DNA of 64,000 bases from Rubrivirga litoralis (lineage in GTDB: Bacteria > Bacteroidota > Rhodothermia > Rhodothermales > Rubricoccaceae): positions 1 to 64,000 of the forward strand of contig NZ_JAVRHT010000018.1 of NCBI RefSeq assembly GCF_031846415.1, in the 5' to 3' direction. Position numbers and translations under genes: made by a program. Below the pieces are notes generated by a model. The model was not told the origin of the DNA and did no database searches. It worked only from the letters and a program-made list of their open reading frames with translations. Below, one piece after another: positions 1 to 7,828 of the stretch; positions within the stretch are counted from its first letter, which is position 1; each line of letters begins with the position of its first letter.

Positions 1-64
1 CCCGTACGCGGACGCCGGGCGGGGCGGCGTTCCCCCGGTAGCTTGCCGCCGCCGGCACCCGCCC

Positions 65-1573
65 ATGCTCACGCGCCTCCACCGCTCGCTGCTCAAGAGC
101 CTGCCGCTCCCGTTCGCGGCGGCGCTCGTGACGCTGCTGTTCCTGCTGCTCATGCAGTTCCTCATCCGGTACCTCCCCGAGCTCGTCGGGCGGGGGCTGC
201 CGTTCGGGGCGCTCGTCGAGCTCGTCGCGTACAGCCTGGCGTACATGCTCACGCTGGCCGTCCCCATGGCGTGGCTCATCGCGCTGCTGGCCGCGTTCGG
301 GCAGCTGGGCGAGAGCCGGGCGTACCTCGTGGCCAAGAGCGCGGGCGTGTCGCTGCCGCGGCTGGCGTGGCCGGTGGCCGTGGCCGGGCTGCTGCTCACG
401 GGCGGAATGATGGTCTTCAACAACCAGATGCTGCCCGAGGCCAACTACCGGATGAGCGGGCTGTGGCGCGACATCAAGGTGAGCCGGCCCGGGTTCGCGC
501 TCACGCCGGGCGAGTTCTACACGGGCGTGAGCGGGTACGCCATCCGCGCCGACGCCATCCCGCCCGACTCGACGGGGCTCCTGGTCGGCGTGACCGTCTT
601 CGAGTCGCGGTCGGCGGGCGGGGGCTCGGCGGTCCTCACGGCCGACCGCGCGCGGCTCCAGACGCAGTACGGCGGGCAGCGGCTGACGATGCTGCTCGAG
701 GACGGCGAGGTCCACCACCGGCGCCCGGAGGGGACGGCCGACGCCTACGAGCGGCTCGCGTTCGGGCGCCACCGCATGGCGTTCGACCTCTCGTCGCTGG
801 GCGGCTTCGAGCGCCGCGAGGCCGGCGGCGGCCGCACCGACCGCTCGATGCGCACGACCGACATGCTCGTCGTTCTCGACTCGCTGAACCGCCTCGTGGA
901 CGCCCGCCACGACTCGGTCCGCGCCGCGCTCGCACGGGGCGGGGCGGCCGCCGGCGACGTCACGCCGGACCTCCTCGTGCGGCCCACCGACCGCCCCGCC
1001 CTCGGCACGGTCGTGGTCGCGGGCGGGGCGGCGGACTCGGCCGCCGAGCGGGGCGGGGCGGCCGCGGACTCGCCGCCCGACTCGGCGGCCGTCGGCGCCG
1101 ACCGCCCCGCCCTCTCCGGCCTGGGCGGGGCGGCGCGCGAGGCGGCCTACGACCTCGCGGCCGAGCGCGCCCGCGCCGTCCAGTACGCCGCCGGGGCGGC
1201 GGCGGCGGCGGCCTCGCTGGAGGGCCAGCAGGCCGACCGCTACCGGGTCGAGATCTACAAAAAGAACTCGATCGCGCTGGCGTGCCTCGTGTTCGTGCTC
1301 GTCGGCGTCCCGCTCGGGCTGTCGATCTCGCGGGCCGGCGTGGGTGTCGTGGCGGCACTCGCCGTGGGCGTGTTCCTGTTCTACTGGGTGTCGCTGGTCC
1401 TGGGCGAGAAGCTGGCCGACCGCGAGACGCTGCCGCCGGCGGTGGGGATGTGGGCGGCCAACGTCATCGTCGGCGCCCTCGGCGTCTACCTCGTGGCGCG
1501 CGAGACGCGCGACCCGGCGTGGCGCGACCCCATCCGCGCCCTGGCGGGGCGGTTCCGCCGGCGCGGCGGCTGA
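65..1573 (+). CDS. LptF/LptG family permease (LPS export)
   Basis: Probable inner-membrane permease of the YjgP/YjgQ family, which moves lipopolysaccharide from the inner membrane to the Lpt bridge, working with the LptB ATPase. The 502-residue product has hydrophobic segments near residues 15-35, 47-75 and 100-120, a soluble middle part, and three more membrane segments from about 405 to 490. This is the family layout of a periplasmic jellyroll between two membrane halves. The soluble part carries a long Ala/Gly/Asp-rich stretch (about residues 285-385) unlike family members, encoded by several copies of the GGGCGGGGCGG motif. The ATG follows a CCCGCCC leader with no purine-rich ribosome site. 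Whether it is LptF or LptG cannot be decided here, and no second permease lies in the window. Confidence 0.85.
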   Translation: MLTRLHRSLLKSLPLPFAAALVTLLFLLLMQFLIRYLPELVGRGLPFGALVELVAYSLAYMLTLAVPMAWLIALLAAFGQLGESRAYLVAKSAGVSLPRLAWPVAVAGLLLTGGMMVFNNQMLPEANYRMSGLWRDIKVSRPGFALTPGEFYTGVSGYAIRADAIPPDSTGLLVGVTVFESRSAGGGSAVLTADRARLQTQYGGQRLTMLLEDGEVHHRRPEGTADAYERLAFGRHRMAFDLSSLGGFERREAGGGRTDRSMRTTDMLVVLDSLNRLVDARHDSVRAALARGGAAAGDVTPDLLVRPTDRPALGTVVVAGGAADSAAERGGAAADSPPDSAAVGADRPALSGLGGAAREAAYDLAAERARAVQYAAGAAAAAASLEGQQADRYRVEIYKKNSIALACLVFVLVGVPLGLSISRAGVGVVAALAVGVFLFYWVSLVLGEKLADRETLPPAVGMWAANVIVGALGVYLVARETRDPAWRDPIRALAGRFRRRGG

Positions 1574-1576
1574 GCG

Positions 1577-1660
1577 GGCAGCGGGCGGTGCACCACCCCG
1601 CCCGCGACGCGGGGCAGATCGGACGCTGTAGGGGCGACCGGCGGCCGCCCGCGTGGGCGG
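1577..1660. repeat. Short composite repeat: GGGCAGC unit, shared flank, GTAGGGGCGACC hairpin
   Basis: Directly after the permease stop there is one GGGCAGC-type unit, then the flank GTGCACCACCCCGCCCGC. This flank also occurs next to the long GGGCAGC arrays at 45.2 and 47.8 kb. A GTAGGGGCGACC hairpin follows at 1628-1651. It looks like a reduced copy of the block that flanks dxs. The rest of the gap to 1747 holds inverted CCGCCCC motifs between two convergent genes. Confidence 0.6.
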
Positions 1661-1747
1661 CGCAGTGTGCGACGGCGGGATCGGGCGCCACGTCACGGGC
1701 GGGGCGGCGTCGTCCAGGACCGCCCCGCCCCCGCCGAGCGGCCGGCC

Positions 1748-3277
1748 TTACTTCTCCGCCCCGCCCGGCGCGATGAGGGAGGGCGGGGCGGCCGGGGGTG
1801 CCGAGCCGTCGCCGGAGACTGACGCCGTGCGCTTCGTCTCGCCCCGCCCGTCGCGCCGCTCCGCCCCGCCCGTGGCGAAGCGCTGCGCGAGCGCGCCCAG
1901 GTCGACGCCCGTGATGCCGCGGACGAGCTCCGGCGTCGTCGCCATGAGCTGCGCGACGGTGTCGGTCACGCGGCCGGCGCCGGCGCCCGAGCCCGTGTCC
2001 ACGACCGTCAGCTTGTCGATGGACGCGAGCGGCTTCGAGACCTCGCGGGCCAGCTCGGGCATCATCTTGGCCAGCAGGTCAAGCACGGCGGCCTCGCCGT
2101 ACTTCTCGAACGCGTCAGCCAGCTTTTCCTTGGCCTCGGCCTCGGCGAACCCGCGCTCGCGGATAACCTCGGCCTCGGCGAGACCCTCGGCGCGGGCGCC
2201 CTCGGCGCGGGCGCGGGCCTCGGCCTCGATCTCGAACTGGCGCGCCTCGGCCCGGCGCATCTGGCGGAGCTTGTCGGCCTCGGCCGCCTGCTCGACGGCG
2301 TAGCGGTCGGCGTCGGCCTTTTTCTTGACCTCGGAGTCGTACTGCTTTTCGCGCCGCTCGATCTCCAGCTTCTCGAGGTCCACCTCGCGCTGCTTCCGCA
2401 CGAGCTCGACCTGCATCTGCTCCTCGACGACGGCCCGCTGGCTCGACGCCTCCTGGACCGAGTACGCGAGGTCGGCCGCGGCCTTGGCCGTGTCCTCGTC
2501 CTTCTTGAACGCGGCCACCTTCAGCTCGCGCTCCATCGTCGCCTCGGCCACGTTCGTGTCGCGGACGAGCTCGGCCTTCTGGCCCTCCTCGTCGGCGTTC
2601 GCCTTTTTGATGCGGGCGTCGCGCGTGGCCTCGGCCTCGGCGATGTCGGCGTCGCGCTTGATGGCCGCGATGCGCGGGCGGCCGAGCGCTTCGAGGTACC
2701 CGTTCTTGTCGCGGACGTCCTTGATCGTGAAGCTCACGATCTGGAGCCCCATCTTCTGCAGGTCGCGCGCGGCGACCGACTGGACCTCCTGGGCGAACTT
2801 GTCGCGGTTGCGGTAGACCTCCTCGACGGTCAGCGTACCGAGGATGGCGCGGAGGTGGCCTTCGAGCACCTCGCGGGCCTCGACGCGGAGCTCCTCGTCG
2901 GGCTTGCCCAGGAACTGCTCGGCGGCCGTCGCCACGTGCTCGACCGACGAGCCCACCTTGATCACGGCCACGCCGTCGGTCATGACCGGGACGCCCTCGG
3001 CCGTGTAAACCTCGGGCGTCATGACGTCGAGCTTGTGCGAGAGCAGCGAGAGGTGCTCCCGCTGCTGCACGATGGGGACGATGAACGCTCCGCCCCCACG
3101 GACGATCTTGACTTTCCGGGCGCTCTCGTCGGTCAAGACGTTTTTGCCGCCGAGCGCGGCGCCGGTGATGATCATGGCCTCGTCGGGCGAGACCGTCTTG
3201 TAGCGGCTCGCGACGAGCATCACGATGAGCACGACGGCGACGACGGGGAGGACGATCGCGAGGAGGGTCGGGTCCAT
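1748..3277 (-). CDS. floT: Flotillin-like SPFH-domain protein
   Basis: Membrane-associated scaffold of the flotillin family (YuaG/FloT type), which organises membrane microdomains. The 509-residue product starts with one hydrophobic segment (about residues 4-23), followed by an SPFH/band-7 domain (about 30-200). A long Ala/Glu/Lys-rich coiled coil with repeated EA pairs runs from about 205 to 390, and a C-terminal tail contains the conserved LVRGITGVDL-like segment. It lies downstream of an NfeD-like membrane protein on the same strand, the same arrangement as Bacillus yuaF-yuaG, so the two are probably co-transcribed. The C-terminal 40 residues are Ala/Pro/Gly-rich and unlike the family core. 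Family membership is firm; the exact partner lipids or proteins are unknown. Confidence 0.93.
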   Translation of the reverse strand: MDPTLLAIVLPVVAVVLIVMLVASRYKTVSPDEAMIITGAALGGKNVLTDESARKVKIVRGGGAFIVPIVQQREHLSLLSHKLDVMTPEVYTAEGVPVMTDGVAVIKVGSSVEHVATAAEQFLGKPDEELRVEAREVLEGHLRAILGTLTVEEVYRNRDKFAQEVQSVAARDLQKMGLQIVSFTIKDVRDKNGYLEALGRPRIAAIKRDADIAEAEATRDARIKKANADEEGQKAELVRDTNVAEATMERELKVAAFKKDEDTAKAAADLAYSVQEASSQRAVVEEQMQVELVRKQREVDLEKLEIERREKQYDSEVKKKADADRYAVEQAAEADKLRQMRRAEARQFEIEAEARARAEGARAEGLAEAEVIRERGFAEAEAKEKLADAFEKYGEAAVLDLLAKMMPELAREVSKPLASIDKLTVVDTGSGAGAGRVTDTVAQLMATTPELVRGITGVDLGALAQRFATGGAERRDGRGETKRTASVSGDGSAPPAAPPSLIAPGGAEK

Positions 3278-3296
3278 GGGAGCTGGGGGTACTCGG

Positions 3297-3345
3297 TACG
3301 GGGTACAGGGTACGGGAGGCAGTACCGCGTACCCGGTACCCCGTA
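3297..3345. repeat. Inverted GGGGTAC heptamer repeat between NfeD and flotillin genes
   Basis: Two 17-base arms, 3297-3313 and 3329-3345, are reverse complements except for one position and are separated by 15 bases. The arms are built from the GGGGTAC/GTACCCC heptamer found at several other gene junctions in this window. In the transcript it would form a strong stem-loop between the two co-directional genes. It could stop read-through or protect an mRNA end; that role is inference. Confidence 0.75.
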
Positions 3346-3353
3346 CCTGCGCG

Positions 3354-3923
3354 TCAGCGCGTCTGGAGGCGGGGTGGAAGCGCCCGCTGCTCGGGCGACG
3401 TTTCGGTGTCAGTCCGGTCGAGCGGGGCGACGAGGAGCACGCCGTCGCGGCCCACCTCGACGACGACGACGGCCGTGCCCGACGCTATCGCGTCGCCCGA
3501 GAACGAGGCGGCCGTCTGGAACGTGGTGCTCGCCCCCATGCGGACGACGACCTCGCCGAAGCCGCCGGCCGGCACGCCCGTCGTCAGCTCGCCCGTCTTG
3601 CCGGCGTACTCGCGGACGGAGAACCCGGTCGAGTTCTCGCTCTGCTTCATCGGCCGCACGTAGGCCACGTGGAGCACGACGGCCGCGAGCACGGCGACGG
3701 CGGCGGCGGCGGCCACCTCGGGCACGGGCGCGAGGTCGGCGTAGGCGTCCAGGAGCAGGCCCGCCCCGCCGAACACGGTCACGCCGGCGACGCCCGAGAG
3801 CGGGTCGAAGGCGTCGACCGCGTCGAGCGCGTCGACGACCGCCTCCAGCGCCTCGCCGGCGAGGACGAGGAGGAGCGAGACGGCAAAGCCGCCGCCGAGG
3901 CAGTACCAGTAGAGCGTCGTCAT
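3354..3923 (-). CDS. NfeD/YuaF-like membrane protein
   Basis: Probable membrane partner of flotillin. The 189-residue product has hydrophobic segments near residues 7-25, 45-65 and 70-92. The C-terminal domain is rich in short beta strands with alternating Gly and Val (about 100-175), compatible with the OB fold of the NfeD/YuaF family. It sits 76 bases upstream of flotillin on the same strand, and this pairing is the best support for the call. The ATG at 3923 is the first one before the hydrophobic segment. Sequence similarity to NfeD was judged by eye only. An unrelated small membrane protein is the alternative. Confidence 0.65.
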   Translation of the reverse strand: MTTLYWYCLGGGFAVSLLLVLAGEALEAVVDALDAVDAFDPLSGVAGVTVFGGAGLLLDAYADLAPVPEVAAAAAVAVLAAVVLHVAYVRPMKQSENSTGFSVREYAGKTGELTTGVPAGGFGEVVVRMGASTTFQTAASFSGDAIASGTAVVVVEVGRDGVLLVAPLDRTDTETSPEQRALPPRLQTR

Positions 3924-4057
3924 GGACGCGCGGGCGGGGTGGCGAGTGGGGCAGCGCCGGCCTACGGGTCCGGCGTCCCCCTAGTTACGCACGCCGCCCC
4001 GCTCGGGGAACTCTTTTAGAGACCGACCTTCGGCGACCGACTGCGCGCCACCGCGCG

Positions 4058-4180
4058 CTACCCGTAGACCCGGTCGAGCACGTCGAGCGGGCGGGGCGGG
4101 GCGGTCCGGTGGAGGACGAGGAACGAGGCGAGGCAGGCGAGGCCGACGGCGGCGAGCGACCCCAGGCGGAGCAGGGACAT
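4058..4180 (-). CDS. Possible 40-residue single-span membrane protein
   Basis: A short reading frame begins MSLLRLGSLAAVGLACLASF and continues as a hydrophobic helix of about 20 residues, then a short Pro/Arg-rich tail ending in DRVYG. It has an ATG, the composition of a small membrane protein, and a position upstream of the NfeD/flotillin pair on the same strand (135 bases away). I do not recognise it. It is too short for composition to be strong evidence, and a chance frame is possible. The remaining bases of this gap (3924-4057 and 4181-4348) show nothing I can name. Confidence 0.35.
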   Translation of the reverse strand: MSLLRLGSLAAVGLACLASFLVLHRTAPPRPLDVLDRVYG

Positions 4181-4348
4181 GGGCGCGGAGGCGGGCGATG
4201 CACGCAGCTCCCCCAAACGTCAAGCCAAACAAGGGGAAGCGTCGCCGCCGCCGTCTTTAGCTGCCCGGACGGGGTCGCACGCGGGACAGCGGACCGCCCC
4301 GCCCGCCGAGCGGGGCGGCCACCGCCAGGGCGAGCCGGTGCGGTCGCG

Positions 4349-4924
4349 TTACGATCGACCCGGGCGGTCGTCGGTGTAGAACGGGTTGGCTGCGCCGCCG
4401 CCCGGGTCGGGGCGGTCCAGCCCCAGGTACATCCGGCTCATGCGGACGTAGTGCCGGGCGTTGGCGCGGTTGGCCTCCACCTCGTCGTCGGTCAGCGGCC
4501 GCACGACGCGGGCGGGGAGGCCGACGACCAGCGAGCGGGGCGGGACGACCACCCCGCCCGCTACGAGCGCCCCGGCCCCGACGATGCTCCCCGCTCCGAT
4601 CACGGCGCCGTCGAGCACGACGGCGCCCATTCCGATGAGCACGCCGTCCTCGACTGTGCACCCGTGGACGACGGCGTTGTGGCCGACGGTCACGTCGGCC
4701 CCGATTCGGCACGGGTGCGTCCCGCGCGAGACGTGGACGGTCGCGTTGTCCTGGACGTTCGAGCCGGCCCCGACCTCAATCCAGTGGACGTCGCCGCGGA
4801 GCGAGGCGCCGTACCACACGCTGGCCCCGTCGCCCAGCGTGACGTCGCCGACGACGGCGGCGGTGTCGGCGACGAACACGGGCGACCCGAGGCGGGGGGA
4901 GCGGCCGAGGAAAGCGGAGGTCAT
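4349..4924 (-). CDS. Gamma-carbonic-anhydrase-like hexapeptide-repeat protein
   Basis: Left-handed beta-helix protein of the YrdA/PaaY gamma-carbonic-anhydrase-like family, normally trimeric and metal-binding. The 191-residue product shows the imperfect hexapeptide repeats of the fold from about residue 15 to 150. It also has the conserved segments SVWYGASLRGD, GSNVQDNATVH and ADVTVGHNAVVHGC, whose histidines are the usual metal ligands, and the GLPARVVR turn that ends the helix. A reading frame extends upstream, but the ATG at 4924 gives the normal family N-terminus. That ATG directly abuts a seven-copy GGGGACT array, so the presumed 5' leader is pure repeat without a ribosome-binding site. 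Enzyme activity is not assured: many family members are not active carbonic anhydrases. Confidence 0.9.
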   Translation of the reverse strand: MTSAFLGRSPRLGSPVFVADTAAVVGDVTLGDGASVWYGASLRGDVHWIEVGAGSNVQDNATVHVSRGTHPCRIGADVTVGHNAVVHGCTVEDGVLIGMGAVVLDGAVIGAGSIVGAGALVAGGVVVPPRSLVVGLPARVVRPLTDDEVEANRANARHYVRMSRMYLGLDRPDPGGGAANPFYTDDRPGRS

Positions 4925-4976
4925 GGGGACTGGGGACTGGGGACTGGGGACTGGGGACTGGGGACTGGGGACTGGG
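4925..4976. repeat. Tandem heptamer array (GGGGACT)x7
   Basis: Seven perfect copies of GGGGACT run from 4925 to 4973, plus three further bases. The array touches the start codon of the gamma-carbonic-anhydrase-like gene on the minus strand, where it reads as AGTCCCC repeats. The rest of the gap to 5196 holds several CCGCCCC motifs and nothing else I can name. Confidence 0.95.
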
Positions 4977-5196
4977 AAGGTGTGCGGCCGCCCCGCCCGG
5001 TGCAACCGGAGGAAGATCACCACCCCGCCCCGCGGCGCTGGCGTTCCGGGGGCGGGGTGGCTGCCAGAGTCAGGCGCCGACGCCGGGCCGCCCCGCCCTC
5101 GGCGCGCCGCCCTTCTCGGGGATGCCCCGACCGCGCGGACCGAACCGTGGGGGCGGGGTGGCGTACGCCCCTCCCCCTCTCCCACCCCGCCCGTCT

Positions 5197-5493
5197 GTGG
5201 CCGACATCGACCTGACCCGCCCGCACGACCTCGGCCTCGACGGCGCACGGCGTGCGGCCGACGCCGTCGCCGAGCGGCTCCGCCGGGAGTACGGCGTGAC
5301 GGCGGAGTGGGAGGGCGACTCGATCCGCCTCGATGGACGGGGCGTCCGGGGCCGCCTCGACGCCCAGCCCACGGCCGTCCGCGTGACGGCCTCGCTCGGG
5401 CTCGCCGCCCGGCCGTTCCGCCGCGCCCTCCGGCGCGAGATCGAGCGTGAGCTCGACGCGTTCGCCCCCTCCGCCCCACCCCCGACCCCATGA
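5197..5493 (+). CDS. Polyhydroxyalkanoate-system family protein (PHA_gran_rgn type)
   Basis: Small protein of the family annotated as polyhydroxyalkanoic acid system protein. The product starts ADIDLTRPHDLGLDGARRAA, continues with a VTAEWEGDSIRL segment, and ends with a charged helix REIERELD. This matches the family pattern of an N-terminal ADIxxxRxHxLG stretch, a short beta sheet and a C-terminal helix. A longer frame is open upstream, but it is Pro-rich and encoded by the G/C motif, so GTG at 5197 gives the expected 98-residue length. Its stop overlaps the next start (ATGA), so the two genes are translationally coupled. No PHA synthase is nearby, so a role in granule formation is unproven. 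Confidence 0.7.
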   Translation: MADIDLTRPHDLGLDGARRAADAVAERLRREYGVTAEWEGDSIRLDGRGVRGRLDAQPTAVRVTASLGLAARPFRRALRREIERELDAFAPSAPPPTP

Positions 5494-6200
5494 ACGCCAC
5501 CGTCCGCCGGTTCGTCCTCGACCGCCTCTACCCGTCCGTCGTCGACGGCCTCCCGTCGCTGGGGACGCCCGCCGAGTTCGCCGCGAGCGCCCGCGCCCAA
5601 GGCGGCACGGTCGACGAGCAGGCCGACCGGCTCGTCCGCCGCCACGTCGCGCTCTCGAGCGCGGCCGGCTTCCTGAGCGGGCTCGGCGGGTGGATCACGC
5701 TCCCCGTCGTGCTCCCGGCCAACCTTGTCGGCGTGGCCTCGATCCAGATCCACATGGCCGCGTCGATCGCGGCGCTGGCCGGCCACGACCCGCGCCAGGG
5801 CGGGACCCGCCAGCGCGTGCTGGGGTGCCTCGTGGGCTCCACGCCCGCCGACCCCGCCCGCGACGCCGAGCAGGAGACGCTCGACCGCTTCGGGCTCAAG
5901 CTGGCCGAGCGCGGCCTGAACTTTGTCGTCTCGAACGCCGCGCGTGCGGCCAAGTGGGGCGCCAAAAAGGCGGCCACGCGGACCGTCCGGCGGCGGCTCC
6001 TCCGCGGCATCCCGCTCGTGGGCGGGGTGATCGGGGCGGCCTCCGACGGCTACGTGACGGCGAAGGTGGCGCAGGTGGCCCGCGAGGAGTTCCTCGGCGG
6101 CATCCCCGAGCCCAGCGGCCCCGACTTCCCCCCGTCCAGCGGCGACGGCCTCCCGGACGGCGTCGTCCCGGCGCCGACGGACCGCGAGACGACGCTCTAG
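5490..6200 (+). CDS. EcsC-like family protein
   Basis: Protein of 236 residues resembling the EcsC family, whose members are often encoded near transport or membrane-stress genes and whose biochemical role is unclear. It has a hydrophobic central part (GGWITLPVVLPANLVGVASI, about residues 70-90), an IQIHMAASIAALAGHD segment, and a Lys/Arg-rich stretch around 155-175. A glycine-rich hydrophobic segment (GIPLVGGVIGAASDGY) lies near 177-195. The start overlaps the preceding stop as ATGA. Just after the stop at 6207-6228 lies a perfect palindrome of the GGGCGGGGCGG motif that may end transcription. The family call rests on motif recognition by eye. Confidence 0.6.
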   Translation: MNATVRRFVLDRLYPSVVDGLPSLGTPAEFAASARAQGGTVDEQADRLVRRHVALSSAAGFLSGLGGWITLPVVLPANLVGVASIQIHMAASIAALAGHDPRQGGTRQRVLGCLVGSTPADPARDAEQETLDRFGLKLAERGLNFVVSNAARAAKWGAKKAATRTVRRRLLRGIPLVGGVIGAASDGYVTAKVAQVAREEFLGGIPEPSGPDFPPSSGDGLPDGVVPAPTDRETTL

Positions 6201-6206
6201 CCCCTC

Positions 6207-6228
6207 GGGCGGGGCGGCCGCCCCGCCC
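6207..6228. terminator. Perfect 22-base G/C palindrome after EcsC-like gene
   Basis: The motif GGGCGGGGCGG is followed immediately by its complement, giving a perfect palindrome seven bases after the stop codon. It could form an all-G/C stem (in practice with a few loop bases). There is no T tract, so intrinsic termination is uncertain. Confidence 0.4.
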
Positions 6229-6293
6229 CTACGAGCGCGCCGGGCGGGGCGGCTCCTTCTCCCTCTCTCTTCTCACCCCCTGATTTCTCCCTA

Positions 6294-6698
6294 ATGGACA
6301 CCATTCCCAACGAAACCGAAGCCGCTGAAGTCAGCGCCCTCGTCGACTCGCTCGAAGGCGGGCTCTTGCAGATCCCGCTGGCCAAGGCCATCAACCGGAT
6401 CGACGACTGGCGGCGGAAAGTGACCGAGACGGAGCGCGAGGACCTCCAGCCGATCGCGGCCGGGCTCGGCGAACTCCACCAGTCGCTCGTCGGCGAGGGC
6501 GTCGACGGCGTCCGCATCGGCTCGATCTTGGTCCGCCTGGGCGAGCAGACCGAGGAGGCCGCTGGCAACGTGGCCCCGGCGACGACCGGCGACACCAACG
6601 AGGACCTCGTCAAGGGGCTCCAGCGGCTGGGCTCGCTCCTCCGCCACGCCGGCGCCGCCATGACCGGCGCTCCCTCCTCGACGACCAACGACCTCTAG
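6294..6698 (+). CDS. Unrecognised protein, tandem family member A
   Basis: I do not recognise this 134-residue acidic, all-helical-looking protein, which has no signal peptide or membrane segment. It shares a common pattern with the next two genes: a short helix ending IDDW, then L-x2-I-x2-GL-x2-L, a GxxIxxxLxxLxxxT block, and a final QRLGSLLRHAG helix followed by Ala/Gly. This spacing is kept in all three proteins although identity is low. The three genes lie head to tail with gaps of 2 and 85 bases, which suggests duplication and joint expression. The ATG at 6294 is the first of a clear frame after a T/C-rich leader. Function is unknown. Confidence 0.75.
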   Translation: MDTIPNETEAAEVSALVDSLEGGLLQIPLAKAINRIDDWRRKVTETEREDLQPIAAGLGELHQSLVGEGVDGVRIGSILVRLGEQTEEAAGNVAPATTGDTNEDLVKGLQRLGSLLRHAGAAMTGAPSSTTNDL

Positions 6699-6700
6699 AC

Positions 6701-7057
6701 ATGCGCGGATCGACACCCGACACCAACCGCGACACGCTCGACCAGACCGCGGCGGCCCTCGACGGGCCGATCACGAGCCTCACGCCGTCCGCCGCCCTCG
6801 GCATGGTCGACCTGTGGCGGACGGCCTGCCTGGACGCCGACGGCATGGACCTCAGCGGCGTCGCCGCCGGCCTCAGCGACCTCCGCGACCTCCTCTCGGG
6901 CGACTCGCTCGACGGCCGCGCCATCGCCGACACGCTCGCCGGCCTCGCCGACTCGACGCAGGCCGCCGCCGCGCAGGCCGACGACGACCGCCTCCGGCCC
7001 ACGCTGGAGCGGCTCGCCACGAACCTCGGCCGCGCCGCGACGGCGCTCGGCGCCTAG
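6701..7057 (+). CDS. Unrecognised protein, tandem family member B
   Basis: This 118-residue protein is a paralogue of its two neighbours. The shared pattern is visible as VDLWRTA (about 35), LSGVAAGLSDLRDLL (about 49-63), AIADTLAGLADSTQAAA (about 72-88) and LERLATNLGRAATALG near the end. It is compact, acidic and helical, with no export signal. Only two bases separate it from the previous stop, so the pair is almost certainly co-translated. It lacks the long tail of member C. Function unknown. Confidence 0.75.
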   Translation: MRGSTPDTNRDTLDQTAAALDGPITSLTPSAALGMVDLWRTACLDADGMDLSGVAAGLSDLRDLLSGDSLDGRAIADTLAGLADSTQAAAAQADDDRLRPTLERLATNLGRAATALGA

Positions 7058-7142
7058 CGCCCGCCGCCCCGCCCCGCGGCTGGACTGCGGGCGGGGCGGC
7101 CGCATCTTCTCTTCCCCCTTCTACTCTACCCTTCTCTACACT

Positions 7143-7721
7143 ATGCCCACCGACCGACCGACCGACGACGGCATCTCGATTTTCAGCACGCTCGACGCCT
7201 TCAAGGACGGCCTCACAACGACCCTCTCCCGCTCTGCCGCCGCCGACGTGTGCCGCGGGTGGATGGAGAAGATCGAGGCCGCCGACCGCCCCGAGCTCAA
7301 CGGCATCCGCGACGGGCTCCGCACGCTCGCCCGCCAGCTCGACGACCAGCAGGCCGAGGGGACGGCGACGGCCGCCGACATCGGCAACACGATGGAACGG
7401 CTCGGCGCCCACACCGCCGAGGCCGCCGGCACCGTCGACGAGGACCACCTCCGCGACCCGCTCCGCCGCCTCGGCGGCTACATCAAGGCGGCCGGCATCG
7501 CCCTCGGTGGCGGCTCGCGGCCGGACGAGATCCAGGGCATCTCGACCGAGCTCGAGCCCACGCCCGGCGACCCCGAGCTCCGCTCGGTCAACGAGGCGCC
7601 GGACCTGTCGAAGCAGGCCGCGGGCGGGGCGGGCACCAAGACGTCGAACGCCCGGCTGGCCGACGACGTCCACGACACGCGCGGCGACGAGACGCCAGGG
7701 ACGGCGCTCAACCCGAAGTAG
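7143..7721 (+). CDS. Unrecognised protein, tandem family member C with extended tail
   Basis: This 192-residue paralogue of the two preceding genes keeps the core (CRGWMEKIEAA, LNGIRDGLRTLARQL, ADIGNTMERLGAHTAEAAG, LRRLGGYIKAAGIALGG) over about residues 35-122. It adds a polar, probably disordered tail of about 70 residues rich in Asp, Thr, Gly and Pro. The tail may carry an interaction site the shorter copies lack. A leader of short pyrimidine runs precedes the ATG. Nothing in the sequence suggests an enzyme. Function unknown. Confidence 0.75.
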   Translation: MPTDRPTDDGISIFSTLDAFKDGLTTTLSRSAAADVCRGWMEKIEAADRPELNGIRDGLRTLARQLDDQQAEGTATAADIGNTMERLGAHTAEAAGTVDEDHLRDPLRRLGGYIKAAGIALGGGSRPDEIQGISTELEPTPGDPELRSVNEAPDLSKQAAGGAGTKTSNARLADDVHDTRGDETPGTALNPK

Positions 7722-7828
7722 CGCTCCCCCGCCCCGCCCTCGGCGGCGGGACAGCAACGCGTGAGCGGGGCGGTCGGCGCGAGTCGGCCGCCCCGCCCGT
7801 CTGTCCGGGCTGCCCGCCGCCCCGCCCT

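Noticed and set aside
1653..2303. Ser/Ala/Arg-rich frame opposite the flotillin gene
   Set aside because: It mirrors the Ala/Glu coiled coil of flotillin on the other strand; no independent evidence of coding.
5447..6283. Alternative frame across the EcsC-like gene
   Set aside because: Arg/Pro-rich translation; the EcsC-like frame has hydrophobic segments and a coupled start, so the alternative is a shadow.
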